From NCBI GenBank assembly GCA_944325625.1, contig CALVAP010000004.1, forward strand, positions 272,988 to 336,987: a stretch of DNA of 64,000 nt. The letters run 5' to 3'. Position numbers and translations under genes: made by a program. Below the pieces are notes generated by a model. It saw nothing but the letters and a program-made list of their open reading frames with translations, did no database searches and was not told where the DNA came from. Position 1 is the first letter of the stretch. Each line of letters starts with the position of its first letter. Below are positions 27,421-37,569 of this stretch, one piece after another. This DNA comes from Candidatus Gastranaerophilales bacterium (GTDB taxonomy: Bacteria > Cyanobacteriota > Vampirovibrionia > Gastranaerophilales > Gastranaerophilaceae).

Positions 27421-28131
27421 CTATATCGCAACTTTCATTCTTCTTCTGTTGCTAAAGCCATTGTTCAACGCGTACAATACAGCTTGCGTTCTATCATTAA
27501 CCTGTAATTTTTGGAAAATATTGTTTACGTGCGTTTTTACAGTGGTCTCAGATATAAATAATTGGCTTGCTACACCTTTGTATGTTACACCTTGTGTCAA
27601 AAGCTCCAACACTTCTTCTTCTCTCGCTGTTAAATATGTAAGAAGATTATCTTCGTCTGAAACTTCGTTTGCTTCTTCTTTGAATGATTTTTGGAAATAA
27701 TCGAAAAATCTTGACGATAAAGCTGAAGGCAAATATATCTTTCCGTTTGCTACTTCTTCTATCGCATAAATCAATTGCGCTGATGCCATAGTTTTTAGAA
27801 TATATCCCTTTGCCCCTATTTTCATTGCTCGGAAAATCAAATCCGGATCATCATATCCTGTTAACGCAATAACTTTTACTCCAAGCTCTAACTTTTCTAT
27901 CTCTTGCATTGCCGATAACCCATCTTTTTCCGGCATATTAATGTCCATTAAAACTATGTCCGGTCGATACTTCTTTACCAAAGATATTCCTACATTAGCA
28001 TTTGTTGACGTTGCAATTACATCAAAATTGCTCTCCATGTTGATGAGCTCTTTAATTCCTGACAGATGATCAAAATTATCATCTATAAGCATTATTCTCG
28101 CTTTTTTCTTAAATTCTCCGATTCTTCTCAT
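27421..28131 (-). CDS. NarL/FixJ-type response regulator heading the flagellar operon
   Basis: The receiver domain (about 10-130) has the acidic pair IDDN near 17, phospho-acceptor D63 in DIVLMDINMPEKDG, and conserved T/Lys positions (ALTGYDDP, AKGYILK). The C-terminal LuxR-type helix-turn-helix reads LTAREEEVLELLTQG and then SETTVKTHVNNIFQKLQV. GGGGGAG gives a strong ribosome binding site. It is 30 bases upstream of the kinase gene and first of a nine-gene unit running through fliI. It likely activates this or other motility promoters; the 340-base region upstream is the place for its own control. Confidence 0.93.
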   Translation of the reverse strand: MRRIGEFKKKARIMLIDDNFDHLSGIKELINMESNFDVIATSTNANVGISLVKKYRPDIVLMDINMPEKDGLSAMQEIEKLELGVKVIALTGYDDPDLIFRAMKIGAKGYILKTMASAQLIYAIEEVANGKIYLPSALSSRFFDYFQKSFKEEANEVSDEDNLLTYLTAREEEVLELLTQGVTYKGVASQLFISETTVKTHVNNIFQKLQVNDRTQAVLYALNNGFSNRRRMKVAI

Positions 28132-28470
28132 TTACTCCCCCTAAAATTTATTAACTACTTTGAAACTAAAATCGTGTTTTCACACTATGTATATTACCTC
28201 CGTTTGTATGAGTATCTCATCAATACTTGGGTCTAATTTATGCAGTTTTAGGGTTTATTTAACGGTCTAATCCCTTTGGTCTACTTAGCCTACAATTACA
28301 CATCTATGTAGCATTTACAGGTTGTCAACAGCCCTAATCCATACATAGTAGTCTTTTCAGCTTAGTATGAAAAAAATATCCTCCCTTGCTTAAAAGAATA
28401 TCATCCTCCAAGATGATAATTATCCTCTCCACATAATGTATAGTCTTTATTAACAAAGGGGACATCGGAT
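28132..28470. promoter_or_regulatory. Divergent intergenic region between the flagellar operon and the STAS-like/rsmI genes
   Basis: Without a gene for 339 bases. It holds a TTGACA on the minus strand (28323-28328) but only poor -10 matches 16-18 bases on, and a perfect inverted repeat, TATCATC / GATGATA with a 6-base loop, at 28399-28418, close to the plus-strand gene. The plus-strand gene has AAAGGGG as ribosome binding site. Confidence 0.4.
28399..28418. repeat. 7-bp perfect inverted repeat in the regulatory region
   Basis: TATCATC and GATGATA separated by 6 bases. It could be an operator or a leader hairpin of the STAS-like gene that starts at 28471. No U-tract follows, so it is not a terminator. 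Confidence 0.4.
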
Positions 28471-28767
28471 ATGAACACCATCTACGCTAAGGATTTGTTT
28501 AGTAACGAAAATATTCTGAATAATTTAAACTTCTCTGATAATGAAAAAATTACTCTCGATTTTTCTCATATCAACGATTTTAACCTCAATGACCTCTATG
28601 CGCTTTTAAACTTGCAAAAACTCGCCCTATTCAATAATACTAAACTTCAAATAAAAAATACTACTCCTAACGTCGACAAGGTTCTGTTTGAAACCGGAAT
28701 TTATAAGACCTTTAGCGGATTTAACACCAATCCTATTCTGGCTACTAAGAGGCTTAGTTTTTCATAA
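28471..28767 (+). CDS. Small STAS-like protein, 98 aa
   Basis: Weak recognition: the pattern ITLDFSHINDFNLNDLYALL, then LALFNNTKLQIKN and VDKVLFETGIYKTF, follows the beta-alpha order of STAS (anti-sigma-factor antagonist) domains. The usual phosphorylated Ser in the DSxG turn is replaced (NDFNLND), so a phospho-switch of the SpoIIAA kind is unlikely. It ends with its stop overlapping the rsmI start by one base, indicating co-translation. It could alternatively be an unrelated lineage-specific small protein. Confidence 0.5.
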   Translation: MNTIYAKDLFSNENILNNLNFSDNEKITLDFSHINDFNLNDLYALLNLQKLALFNNTKLQIKNTTPNVDKVLFETGIYKTFSGFNTNPILATKRLSFS

Positions 28768-29588
28768 TGAGCGGAATTTTATATGCAATTTCAACGCCTA
28801 TCGGAAACCTCGATGATATTACTCAGCGCGCATTGAAAACACTTAATTCCGTCGACTACATTCTTTGCGAGGACACACGCGTTAGCTCAAAACTGCTTTC
28901 CAAATTCGATATAAAATCCAAACTTATCCCATATCACAAGTTCAATGAAAAAGAATTATTACACAATGTAATTAATGACCTTGAAAATAATCTAAATATC
29001 GCTTTAATCTCTGATGCAGGAACTCCTTGTATCTCTGATCCGGGTCGTGTACTTGTTAATGCTCTATTCGATAAAAGCATCAAAGTTGTCCCTGTTTGCG
29101 GACCTTGCGCTATTTCAACGTTGCTTTCAGCTGCGCCTAAAAATAATGAAGAATTCGCTTTTGTCGGGTTTATCCCAAGGAACTCTAATGAACAAAAGGA
29201 GTTATTCGAAAAATACTCAAATATCGATACGGTTTTCTATGAGTCACCTAATAGAATTCTTAAAACTCTTCAAAATATTAAAAACTTCCGCGGGGCAAAT
29301 GCTAAAATTACTATGGGACGCGAATTAACCAAAATCTATGAAGAAATCAAATATTCTACTGTTAACGGACTTATAGAACATTTTTCAGAACGTCCGCCTA
29401 AAGGCGAGTTTGTAATTCTTCTCTATAAAGCAGAAACAAATAGCGAAGAAGATATAAATATTGATAAAAAAATAAAACTTCTATCACAAAAAGGGTTTTC
29501 AGCTAAAGATATCTCTATTATAATCTCAACTCTATTCAACATGAACAAAAATGCTATTTACAAAAAGCTCACAGAAAATAAACTATAA
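28767..29588 (+). CDS. rsmI: 16S rRNA 2'-O-ribose methyltransferase RsmI
   Basis: Methylates the ribose of C1402 in 16S rRNA using SAM. A tetrapyrrole-methylase-fold enzyme: the N-terminal ATPIGNLDDIT-like ISTPIGNLDDITQRAL, then CEDTRVSSKLL, ALISDAGTPCISDPG and VPVCGPCAISTLLS are the family's defining blocks, and FYESPNRILKTL and RELTKIYEEI complete it. The 273-residue length is normal. It overlaps the STAS-like gene and is convergent with the CheR-like gene, 3 bases apart. Confidence 0.96.
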   Translation: MSGILYAISTPIGNLDDITQRALKTLNSVDYILCEDTRVSSKLLSKFDIKSKLIPYHKFNEKELLHNVINDLENNLNIALISDAGTPCISDPGRVLVNALFDKSIKVVPVCGPCAISTLLSAAPKNNEEFAFVGFIPRNSNEQKELFEKYSNIDTVFYESPNRILKTLQNIKNFRGANAKITMGRELTKIYEEIKYSTVNGLIEHFSERPPKGEFVILLYKAETNSEEDINIDKKIKLLSQKGFSAKDISIIISTLFNMNKNAIYKKLTENKL

Positions 29589-29591
29589 ATG

Positions 29592-30635
29592 CTATTTCAC
29601 TTTTTGCCATACCGTCGGAAACAAAAATCTTCTTCCTAAAAACTCAACAGCCGAATAATGTATTGGACTAAATCTGTCACCTTCCTCTAATGCCTCAACT
29701 AGTGGGGATTTTTTCATAAACATAACATTACCGCTCGCCATGTATTTATCATGAAAAAATTTGCTCTGGGCAAACCTTACCGTCTTCTCAACAGGAGCAT
29801 TCAAATCCGCAACAAATATATTATCCTTAAAGTGCTCCCCAATCGCAAATACTCCTTTTTTGTCCAACTTATCATATATTTTTCTTACTAAACTCTGTGC
29901 AGCTTCTCTTTTGTCCACAGAACTTGCTAAATTAATCTTATATTGCAATGCTTCTAATATTTTATTATTACATAAATGATAAAATGCATTCCTAAAAAGT
30001 ATCGCACCAACAGGCCGTTGAGTTTCTATATGATCTAGAGAACGAATATCTCCTTTTCTATATTCTATTGCCGAAGCATGCTCATCTTTCACTCGAAAAT
30101 ACTTCTCTGTGAACTCTGGATTTCTATCTCTAAAATTAAAATATGCAGTTGATTTGTTTATCGCAATATTTGGCGACTCTACAGGCTCCATTACAGAAAA
30201 GAATAAATCTCTCAACTTGGCTTTTTTCGCCACAGCATGATTGTCTAATATAAATGAATCAAAACATCCTGAAAATACACTGTGTATTCCTGCTCTTGCA
30301 TGTGCTATTGCTTCTGGACTTATATCAAATGCTCTTATAAAATATTTTGCTCTATCTTTTAGCTGTGAAAATATTGAAATTGCCTCCTCTCCGTTAGAAC
30401 AAGCAAAATCTAATATCTCCGCGCCTTTAGGAAAATTTCTTTCAACAGCTCTTATTACCGACAAAAGTGCATCATTCTCCCTGTAAAACATGCTATCCAA
30501 CGTGCATCTTGCAACACTGTCATATCTCAAAAAACTTCCAAAACTTGGGCTTTTTTTACGATGAGAAATGTTGATTGCCTTATTTTTTCCAGAATTTTCT
30601 AACGGTAATATTTGCATCACAACCATCCAATTCAT
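29592..30635 (-). CDS. CheR-like SAM-dependent methyltransferase, orphan
   Basis: The region from residue ~95 reads like the CheR methyltransferase fold: EILDFACSNGEEAISIF (motif I in the place of the CheR GCxxGEEPY block), IRAFDISPEAIAHARAGIHS (ATDIdxxxLxxAxxGxY) and ILFRNAFYHL (IFCRNVxIYF). The usual CheR N-terminal helical domain is not obvious. An N-terminal 40 residues rich in Lys/Ser contains SPSFGSF. The annotated start has no good Shine-Dalgarno; two later Met codons (residues 4 and 7) are possible. No receptors or CheB are nearby, so a role in chemotaxis is unproven. Confidence 0.6.
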   Translation of the reverse strand: MNWMVVMQILPLENSGKNKAINISHRKKSPSFGSFLRYDSVARCTLDSMFYRENDALLSVIRAVERNFPKGAEILDFACSNGEEAISIFSQLKDRAKYFIRAFDISPEAIAHARAGIHSVFSGCFDSFILDNHAVAKKAKLRDLFFSVMEPVESPNIAINKSTAYFNFRDRNPEFTEKYFRVKDEHASAIEYRKGDIRSLDHIETQRPVGAILFRNAFYHLCNNKILEALQYKINLASSVDKREAAQSLVRKIYDKLDKKGVFAIGEHFKDNIFVADLNAPVEKTVRFAQSKFFHDKYMASGNVMFMKKSPLVEALEEGDRFSPIHYSAVEFLGRRFLFPTVWQKVK

Positions 30636-30696
30636 TAATTACTATGAATATTATTTTTTGCATTTATTCCCATATTTATTTACAATTCTTATAAAT

Positions 30697-30727
30697 AATG
30701 CGCCGACCTAGTTAAGGTCGGCGCATT
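30697..30727 (-). terminator. Rho-independent terminator of groESL
   Basis: A perfect 12-bp inverted repeat (arms AATGCGCCGACC and GGTCGGCGCATT) with a 7-base loop lies 27 bases past the groEL stop. The U-tract is imperfect (ATTTATAAG), but the stem is very stable. Confidence 0.8.
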
Positions 30728-30753
30728 ATAAATCACTTTGCAGAATTTTGAAT

Positions 30754-32433
<1,680 letters not shown>

Positions 32434-32724
32434 TTAATTTTCCAATACACCTAATACATCTTTAACAGAAAGAATTTTGAGCATTTCGTCATTCAACTTA
32501 ACATCTGTTCCTGCATATTTAGCAAATAGAACAATGTCACCAACTTTAACTTCCATTTCTTCTCTTTTTCCGTCTTCAAGAGTTTTGCCAGGTCCTACAG
32601 CAACTACTTCACCCTTTTGAGGCTTCTCTTTTGCTGAATCGGGAATAAATATTCCGCCAGATGTTTGCTCTGTATCATCAATAACTTTGATTACTAATCT
32701 GTCTGAAAGTGGTCTAATTGCCAT
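32434..32724 (-). CDS. groES: Co-chaperonin GroES (10 kDa)
   Basis: Caps the GroEL chamber. The 96 residues have the family start IRPLSDRLVIKVIDDTEQTS, the mobile-loop GGIFIPDSAKEKPQKG and VGPGKTLEDG. Length is standard. AAGGAG precedes the ATG. It is the first gene of the groES-groEL operon; no CIRCE consensus is visible upstream, but a perfect 9-bp inverted repeat flanks the likely -10. Confidence 0.97.
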   Translation of the reverse strand: MAIRPLSDRLVIKVIDDTEQTSGGIFIPDSAKEKPQKGEVVAVGPGKTLEDGKREEMEVKVGDIVLFAKYAGTDVKLNDEMLKILSVKDVLGVLEN

Positions 32725-32748
32725 GATTAATCTCCTTATAAATCTGCA

Positions 32749-32781
32749 TAATTCGTTACTATCTTTTTATACAACGAATTA
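32749..32781 (-). promoter_or_regulatory. Candidate operator flanking the groESL -10 element
   Basis: Perfect 9-bp arms TAATTCGTT and AACGAATTA are separated by 15 bases that contain TATAAA, read on the groES strand as the likely -10. The arms do not match the HrcA/CIRCE consensus (TTAGCACTC, N9, GAGTGCTAA) and the spacer is longer, so a different heat-shock regulator is suggested. Confidence 0.55.
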
Positions 32782-32856
32782 CCTCTTTTTTACAGAAAAT
32801 TAATGAAAAATTAATTATCTTAATTTTTTTTTGTTAATAAACTAGACCTAATCAAT

Positions 32857-33489
32857 TTATTCCGAAACTTTAACGCAGGTAAGCATAGAAATAGAGCGAG
32901 GACGATTTTCATCCGCCGTCGGTACAACTCGAGAGGAATCAAACCAGACCGTCGTTGTTGTACTTCCACCCGATTTAATACTTTCTTTCAGTCCAGTTCC
33001 ACTATAAAAAACTCCTTGAGCCACTATATTCCATGCACCAAACCCACCGCGTATATTTCTTGAGGCGTCTGAAAGCAATGTTCCTGGTTTATTTTTATCT
33101 GTTGACACACTAATGGGACGGAATAGTCCGTTTACGCTATCTGATTGCGTCTGGTTTATACAATTTCCATTAGAATCTTCGCCTTTTTTGTCACATATGT
33201 TATATGAACCTGATACTCTAAAATATCGTCCATTATACTTTTCATCAACTTGTCGCCAACCTTCGGGACAAGTTGAAGTATAATCCGCATCAAAGAACAT
33301 TACCATTCCGGGGACAAAACCTTTTTGTTTTTCCAGTTCTTCTATTCTATTAATCAAATTACCTATTTGAAGATTATTAGTTGCTGTATTTTTTGTAGAG
33401 CGTGATATTAGGGGAGCAGACATAGCTAAAGCAATGCTAACTAACATGAGAACCACCATAGCCTCTGCTATCGAGAATGCTTTTTTCAT
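32857..33489 (-). CDS. Prepilin-like protein with CPEGW-type domain, 210 aa
   Basis: The N-terminus KKAFSIAEAMVVLMLVSIAL is a type IV prepilin/pseudopilin leader with Glu at +5 and a long hydrophobic helix, though the residue before the cleavage site is Ala rather than Gly. After the helix a VPGMVMFFDADYTSTCPEGW block followed by GRYFRVSG resembles the collar-type domain of phage-tail and minor-pilin-like surface proteins. A Gly/Ser-rich C-terminal region contains TTTTVWFDSSR. It is exported and assembled or membrane-held. GGAG lies 8 bases before the ATG. It follows the HTH/zinc-ribbon gene by 68 bases. Confidence 0.75.
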   Translation of the reverse strand: MKKAFSIAEAMVVLMLVSIALAMSAPLISRSTKNTATNNLQIGNLINRIEELEKQKGFVPGMVMFFDADYTSTCPEGWRQVDEKYNGRYFRVSGSYNICDKKGEDSNGNCINQTQSDSVNGLFRPISVSTDKNKPGTLLSDASRNIRGGFGAWNIVAQGVFYSGTGLKESIKSGGSTTTTVWFDSSRVVPTADENRPRSISMLTCVKVSE

Positions 33490-33557
33490 CCCTTATTCTC
33501 CATTATACTATCTCTCAATAATACCAAACCCTTATTTTAACGTCAATGCATATAACT

Positions 33558-33974
33558 TCACCTAATCTGAAAAGGACATTTTGTACAATGCGCTTTGGGA
33601 TGAAGTTGCAAATTATCTTCCAAGTCATACATCTGAGCTATTCTTGTTATAAGCTTTGAGCCACAAACAGGACAAATGCATTCAGCACCTTCTCCTGCCA
33701 AAATTTTTATTTTTAAATCTTCTATGTATTTCGCGTCTGTAACAAGAGATACATCTACCGTTTTTTCATACTTCTTTATTTCTGCAGACTCCAACTTCAA
33801 TCCCTTAGCAAGTTTCTGTCTTATCGATGTTGCCAAAAATAACTCATTCCCACTCTCTATATCTTCTATCATCTTAAGTGAGATATTACTTTTTTTAGAC
33901 AATCCCGTCTGAGATAGCCCTATATTCTCCCGCCTTTCACTTACAAATTGGGCCAGCGACTTTCCTTCATCCAT
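33558..33974 (-). CDS. XRE-family HTH protein with C-terminal zinc ribbon, 138 aa
   Basis: A helix-turn-helix of XRE type fills residues ~8-65 (LAQFVSERRENIGLSQTGLSKKSNISLK region). A C-terminal zinc ribbon (CPVCGSK near 107, CTKC near 133) gives a CxxC...CxxC metal site. The fusion suggests a DNA-binding sensor of metal or redox state, which is inference. It begins 2 bases after the ABC exporter stop and is thus the last-but-one gene of the rhamnose/exporter unit. Confidence 0.8.
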   Translation of the reverse strand: MDEGKSLAQFVSERRENIGLSQTGLSKKSNISLKMIEDIESGNELFLATSIRQKLAKGLKLESAEIKKYEKTVDVSLVTDAKYIEDLKIKILAGEGAECICPVCGSKLITRIAQMYDLEDNLQLHPKAHCTKCPFQIR

Positions 33975-33976
33975 AT

Positions 33977-35788
33977 TTATGCCTCTACTGCATCTTGCTT
34001 ACGAAATTGCATTTCGTATAAATGCCTATACTGTCCGTTTTCTATCTGCATTAACTCCTCATGCGTTCCCAACTCAACAAGCTCTCCATCATTTATAAGC
34101 GCAATTCTATTTGCATTTTTTATTGTTGACAATCTGTGCGCTATTACAAAAACCGTTTTATTCTGCATTAAATTATCCAAAGCCTTTTGTACAATCTCTT
34201 CCGATTGATTATCCAAGGCTGATGTCGCTTCATCCAGAATTACTATTGGAGTATTTTTAATCATCGCTCTTGCAATTGCAACCCTTTGACGTTGTCCGCC
34301 TGATAGGCTTGTCCCTCTTTCTCCTATTTGGGTATCTATTCCATCAGGTAAACTGTCTAAAAATTCTCCCAAATGTGCAAGTTCCACTACCTGTTTCAAT
34401 TCCTCTTCAGTTGCTTTAGGGTTTCCAAGTAAAATGTTTTCTCTTATAGTCCCTGAAAACAAAAAGTTATCCTGAAATACAACTGCAATATGAGAACGCA
34501 ATGATTCCAGTTTTATCTTTCTTACGTCTGTCCCATCAATCATCAACATGCCTGAGTTTACATCGTAAAATCTCGGAATAAGATTAACTAAAGTTGTCTT
34601 TCCTCCACCGGAATTGCCAACTATTGCTATTGTTTCATTTTTTCTCACATTCAGGTTAATATGTTTTAGTACACTATGTCCTTGTACATATTCAAAACTT
34701 ACATCATTAAAACATACGCCATCTTTTACTTCATCCAACTCAATCGCATCATCAGCATCTTTGATTTCAGGTTGCAAATCAAACAACTCAAATACCCTAC
34801 CCATAGCCACAAACACTGTTTGCAGGTCCGTTAATGTATTTCCAAAACTTTTTATCGGCTTATACAAAAGCAGCAACGAAGTAACAAATGAAGTCAAAGC
34901 TCCCATTGTCATCGTCCCGTTCAAGATAAGACTTGTTCCATACCAAAGAACAAAAGCTATACCAAATGATGCTATTAGATACATTATAGGCGACATCCAG
35001 CCAACCCTTTTAGTCAATGACATAGTTAAATCAAACGAATCTTGTAATCTCGCATTGAAAATGGAAATCTGTCTTTGTTGCAAACCATATGCACACATAA
35101 CTTTATTTCCCTGATATGTTTCATTAAAGTTTGTTGTAAGATTACCACCCACTACCATTGTTTCATTAGAAACACTTTTGATTTTTTTTCTTATTAAAAG
35201 GACAGGCAATATTGCTACACACAAGACAACAACTCCAACAACTGCCAAACGCCAAGAACTGTACAACATTACACAAACAAGCGCAAGTGCACCAAAACCG
35301 TTTGTAAACAAGTCTTTAAGCTTTTCCACTATCCCCTTTGATGCCGTATCAGGGTCACTGACAAACCTCGTCAGTGTTATACCCGAAGAGTTGTCATCAA
35401 AAAATCTTGTATCCATCTCTACAAGTTTTTTAAATAAATCTTTCTTCACCGCCATTGTAATTTTTTGGCTTACCCAAGCAGTTAAATATGCATTTACATA
35501 TTTCAATACGCCCTGAAGCCCTGCAAACATAACAATACCAAAAGGTATAAAAGGAGCTATATCAAATGGGCAAACCCAACCATGGATTACAAGCGGATTT
35601 TTATTAACAACATTATCTATATATGGTCTTAATGCCAACGCAACTACACCGTCAAGCATTCCTACAGGAATCGCCACCAGAACACTTAGAATGGCTCTAA
35701 ACATAAATGGCTTTATATACTTATATATTCTCGATACTAACCAAGAATATCTAAACGCATTCTGTGCTTGTGTATCTTTTAACTTCAT
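33977..35788 (-). CDS. MsbA-like lipid/polysaccharide ABC exporter
   Basis: A half-transporter with an exporter-type membrane domain (about residues 25-325, six segments) fused to an ATPase domain. Walker A is VGNSGGGKTTLVNL, the signature LSGGQRQRVAIARAM, Walker B ILDEATSAL, and the H-loop IAHRLST; all are intact. The 603-residue size is typical of MsbA/lipid A or oligosaccharide flippases. Its place behind the dTDP-rhamnose genes suggests a glycolipid substrate; this is contextual. It starts 70 bases after rfbA. Confidence 0.9.
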   Translation of the reverse strand: MKLKDTQAQNAFRYSWLVSRIYKYIKPFMFRAILSVLVAIPVGMLDGVVALALRPYIDNVVNKNPLVIHGWVCPFDIAPFIPFGIVMFAGLQGVLKYVNAYLTAWVSQKITMAVKKDLFKKLVEMDTRFFDDNSSGITLTRFVSDPDTASKGIVEKLKDLFTNGFGALALVCVMLYSSWRLAVVGVVVLCVAILPVLLIRKKIKSVSNETMVVGGNLTTNFNETYQGNKVMCAYGLQQRQISIFNARLQDSFDLTMSLTKRVGWMSPIMYLIASFGIAFVLWYGTSLILNGTMTMGALTSFVTSLLLLYKPIKSFGNTLTDLQTVFVAMGRVFELFDLQPEIKDADDAIELDEVKDGVCFNDVSFEYVQGHSVLKHINLNVRKNETIAIVGNSGGGKTTLVNLIPRFYDVNSGMLMIDGTDVRKIKLESLRSHIAVVFQDNFLFSGTIRENILLGNPKATEEELKQVVELAHLGEFLDSLPDGIDTQIGERGTSLSGGQRQRVAIARAMIKNTPIVILDEATSALDNQSEEIVQKALDNLMQNKTVFVIAHRLSTIKNANRIALINDGELVELGTHEELMQIENGQYRHLYEMQFRKQDAVEA

Positions 35789-35858
35789 TAAAAACTCCTC
35801 GCTGGCTATTCATAATAATTATTCTATCATGAATATTATTTCTCTCGAATGTTTTACT

Positions 35859-36731
35859 CTATTCGATTATGTTCATTATATATTGGAAGTACTCACTTGC
35901 CTTGTATTGCATCGCTCTTTCTTTTATCTCTTGTACACCTAAAAATCCAAGACGATAAGCTATTTCTTCAAGACAAGCTATTTTTACCCCCTGGTTCTCC
36001 TCTATTGTTTGAACATATTGAGAAGCCTGCAATAATGATTGATGCGTTCCTGTATCTAACCATGCAAATCCCCTACCTAACAACTCTACACTCAAATTCC
36101 CCTCTTTTAAGTATATATTGTTCAAATCCGTTATCTCAAGTTCACCGCGTTTCGATGGCTTCAAAGATTTTGCCTTTTCAATGACGTTATTATCATAAAA
36201 ATATAGACCAGTTACCGCATAATTTGATTTGGGGTTTTGAGGTTTTTCTTCTATTGAAAGAGCCTTTCCTTCCTTATCAAATTCTACAACGCCATACCTG
36301 TGAGGGTCTTTGACATGATACCCAAAAACAGTTGCGCCACCTTCCTTTGATACTTTTTTTACTACATTTGATAATGTATGAGAAAAACCTCGACCGTAAA
36401 ATATGTTATCACCCAATACCATTGCCACAGAGTCTTTACCTATGAATTCTTCAGCCAATATAAATGCCTGTGCTAATCCTTGAGGCTTTGGTTGAACTTT
36501 GTAGCTAAACTTTAACCCAAATTGGCTTCCATCACCTAACAATTTTTCAAAATTAGGCAAATCCTGCGGTGTTGAAATTATTAATATATCCCTTATCCCT
36601 GCAAGCATTAGAACTGAAATAGGGTGATATATCATCGGCTTATCAAAAACAGGCAAAAGCTGCTTTGACACAACCATTGTCGAAGGATAAAGACGGGTCC
36701 CTGCGCCGCCTGCAAGTATTATTCCTTTCAT
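35859..36731 (-). CDS. rfbA: Glucose-1-phosphate thymidylyltransferase RfbA (RmlA)
   Basis: First enzyme of dTDP-L-rhamnose synthesis: joins dTTP and glucose-1-phosphate. The N-terminal [20 protein letters not shown] signature, then [26 protein letters not shown] and [13 protein letters not shown], is diagnostic of the RmlA nucleotidyltransferases. The start used here is the second of two consecutive ATG codons, placed well behind AGGAG; an in-frame GTG further upstream would overlap rfbD. Length is 290 residues. It is the last of the four rml genes. Confidence 0.95.
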   Translation of the reverse strand: MKGIILAGGAGTRLYPSTMVVSKQLLPVFDKPMIYHPISVLMLAGIRDILIISTPQDLPNFEKLLGDGSQFGLKFSYKVQPKPQGLAQAFILAEEFIGKDSVAMVLGDNIFYGRGFSHTLSNVVKKVSKEGGATVFGYHVKDPHRYGVVEFDKEGKALSIEEKPQNPKSNYAVTGLYFYDNNVIEKAKSLKPSKRGELEITDLNNIYLKEGNLSVELLGRGFAWLDTGTHQSLLQASQYVQTIEENQGVKIACLEEIAYRLGFLGVQEIKERAMQYKASEYFQYIMNIIE

Positions 36732-36741
36732 CATTTTTCTC

Positions 36742-37569
36742 CTATTCACACCTTAACTCCAAATAATCACTTAAGGCAAGCTTCCAATCACGACAAATAC
36801 CTTCATTCGCCATTACACTGTAGAAAGGTCTTTTCGCAGGTCGCGGGTATTCTTGCGTCCTGCAGGCAGTTATATTTGCATCTATTCCCGATTGCTTGAA
36901 TATTTCCTTTGCAAATCCATACCAAGTAACACTTCCGCTTCCACATATATGATATGTTCCATAAGGTTTCTGCAAGCTTATCAGTTTCAATAGCCCATTT
37001 GCTAATTCTACAGTCCAAGTTGGACAACCTTTCTGATCATCTACAACCTTTAATGCAACACCTTCTTTTGCCTTGTTTATCATAGTTTCTACAAAATTAT
37101 GTCCATGATGCCCGTACAGCCAGCTGGTTCTCGCTATGTAATACTTCTCACAATATTTTTTTACAAATTCTTCTCCTTTATACTTCGTATAACCGTAGTG
37201 ATTTATAGGATTAACCTCATCTGTCGGCAAATACGGTTCTTTTTTCTCTCCGTCAAATACATAATCCGTTGAAATATATATCATCAAACAGTCGTTCTTG
37301 GCACATGCTTTCGCTACATTTTCTGTTCCGAGTTCATTTATCTTGGCAGCTACTTCTTTTTCTTCTTCTGCCTTATCAACATTTGTATATGCGGCAGCGT
37401 GGATTACAACGTCAGGTTTTATTGTTGCAATTGCAACGGACACGGATTCTTCATCTGTTATGTCTAATGTGTCCTTATCTGTTTCATACACAAAACAACC
37501 AACATCTTCCAATATAGGACATAAATCTTGTCCTAACATACCATTTGCCCCTGTCACAAGAACTTTCAT
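36742..37569 (-). CDS. rfbD: dTDP-4-dehydrorhamnose reductase RfbD (RmlD)
   Basis: Fourth enzyme: NAD(P)H-dependent reduction to dTDP-L-rhamnose. An extended SDR with the Rossmann start [18 protein letters not shown], the conserved [27 protein letters not shown] and active-site YGYTKYKGE (Tyr-x-x-x-Lys). Length 275 aa is normal. Overlaps rfbB by 4 bases. Confidence 0.95.
   Translation of the reverse strand: MKVLVTGANGMLGQDLCPILEDVGCFVYETDKDTLDITDEESVSVAIATIKPDVVIHAAAYTNVDKAEEEKEVAAKINELGTENVAKACAKNDCLMIYISTDYVFDGEKKEPYLPTDEVNPINHYGYTKYKGEEFVKKYCEKYYIARTSWLYGHHGHNFVETMINKAKEGVALKVVDDQKGCPTWTVELANGLLKLISLQKPYGTYHICGSGSVTWYGFAKEIFKQSGIDANITACRTQEYPRPAKRPFYSVMANEGICRDWKLALSDYLELRCE

Noticed and set aside
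28323..28328. TTGACA as a sure -35 of the flagellar operon
   Set aside because: At 16-18 bases there is only TAGATG or AGATGT, a poor -10; kept as a weak mention only.
32725..32856. CIRCE element upstream of groES
   Set aside because: No TTAGCACTC-N9-GAGTGCTAA match. The inverted repeat found has different arms and a 15-base spacer, so it is reported as a separate candidate operator.
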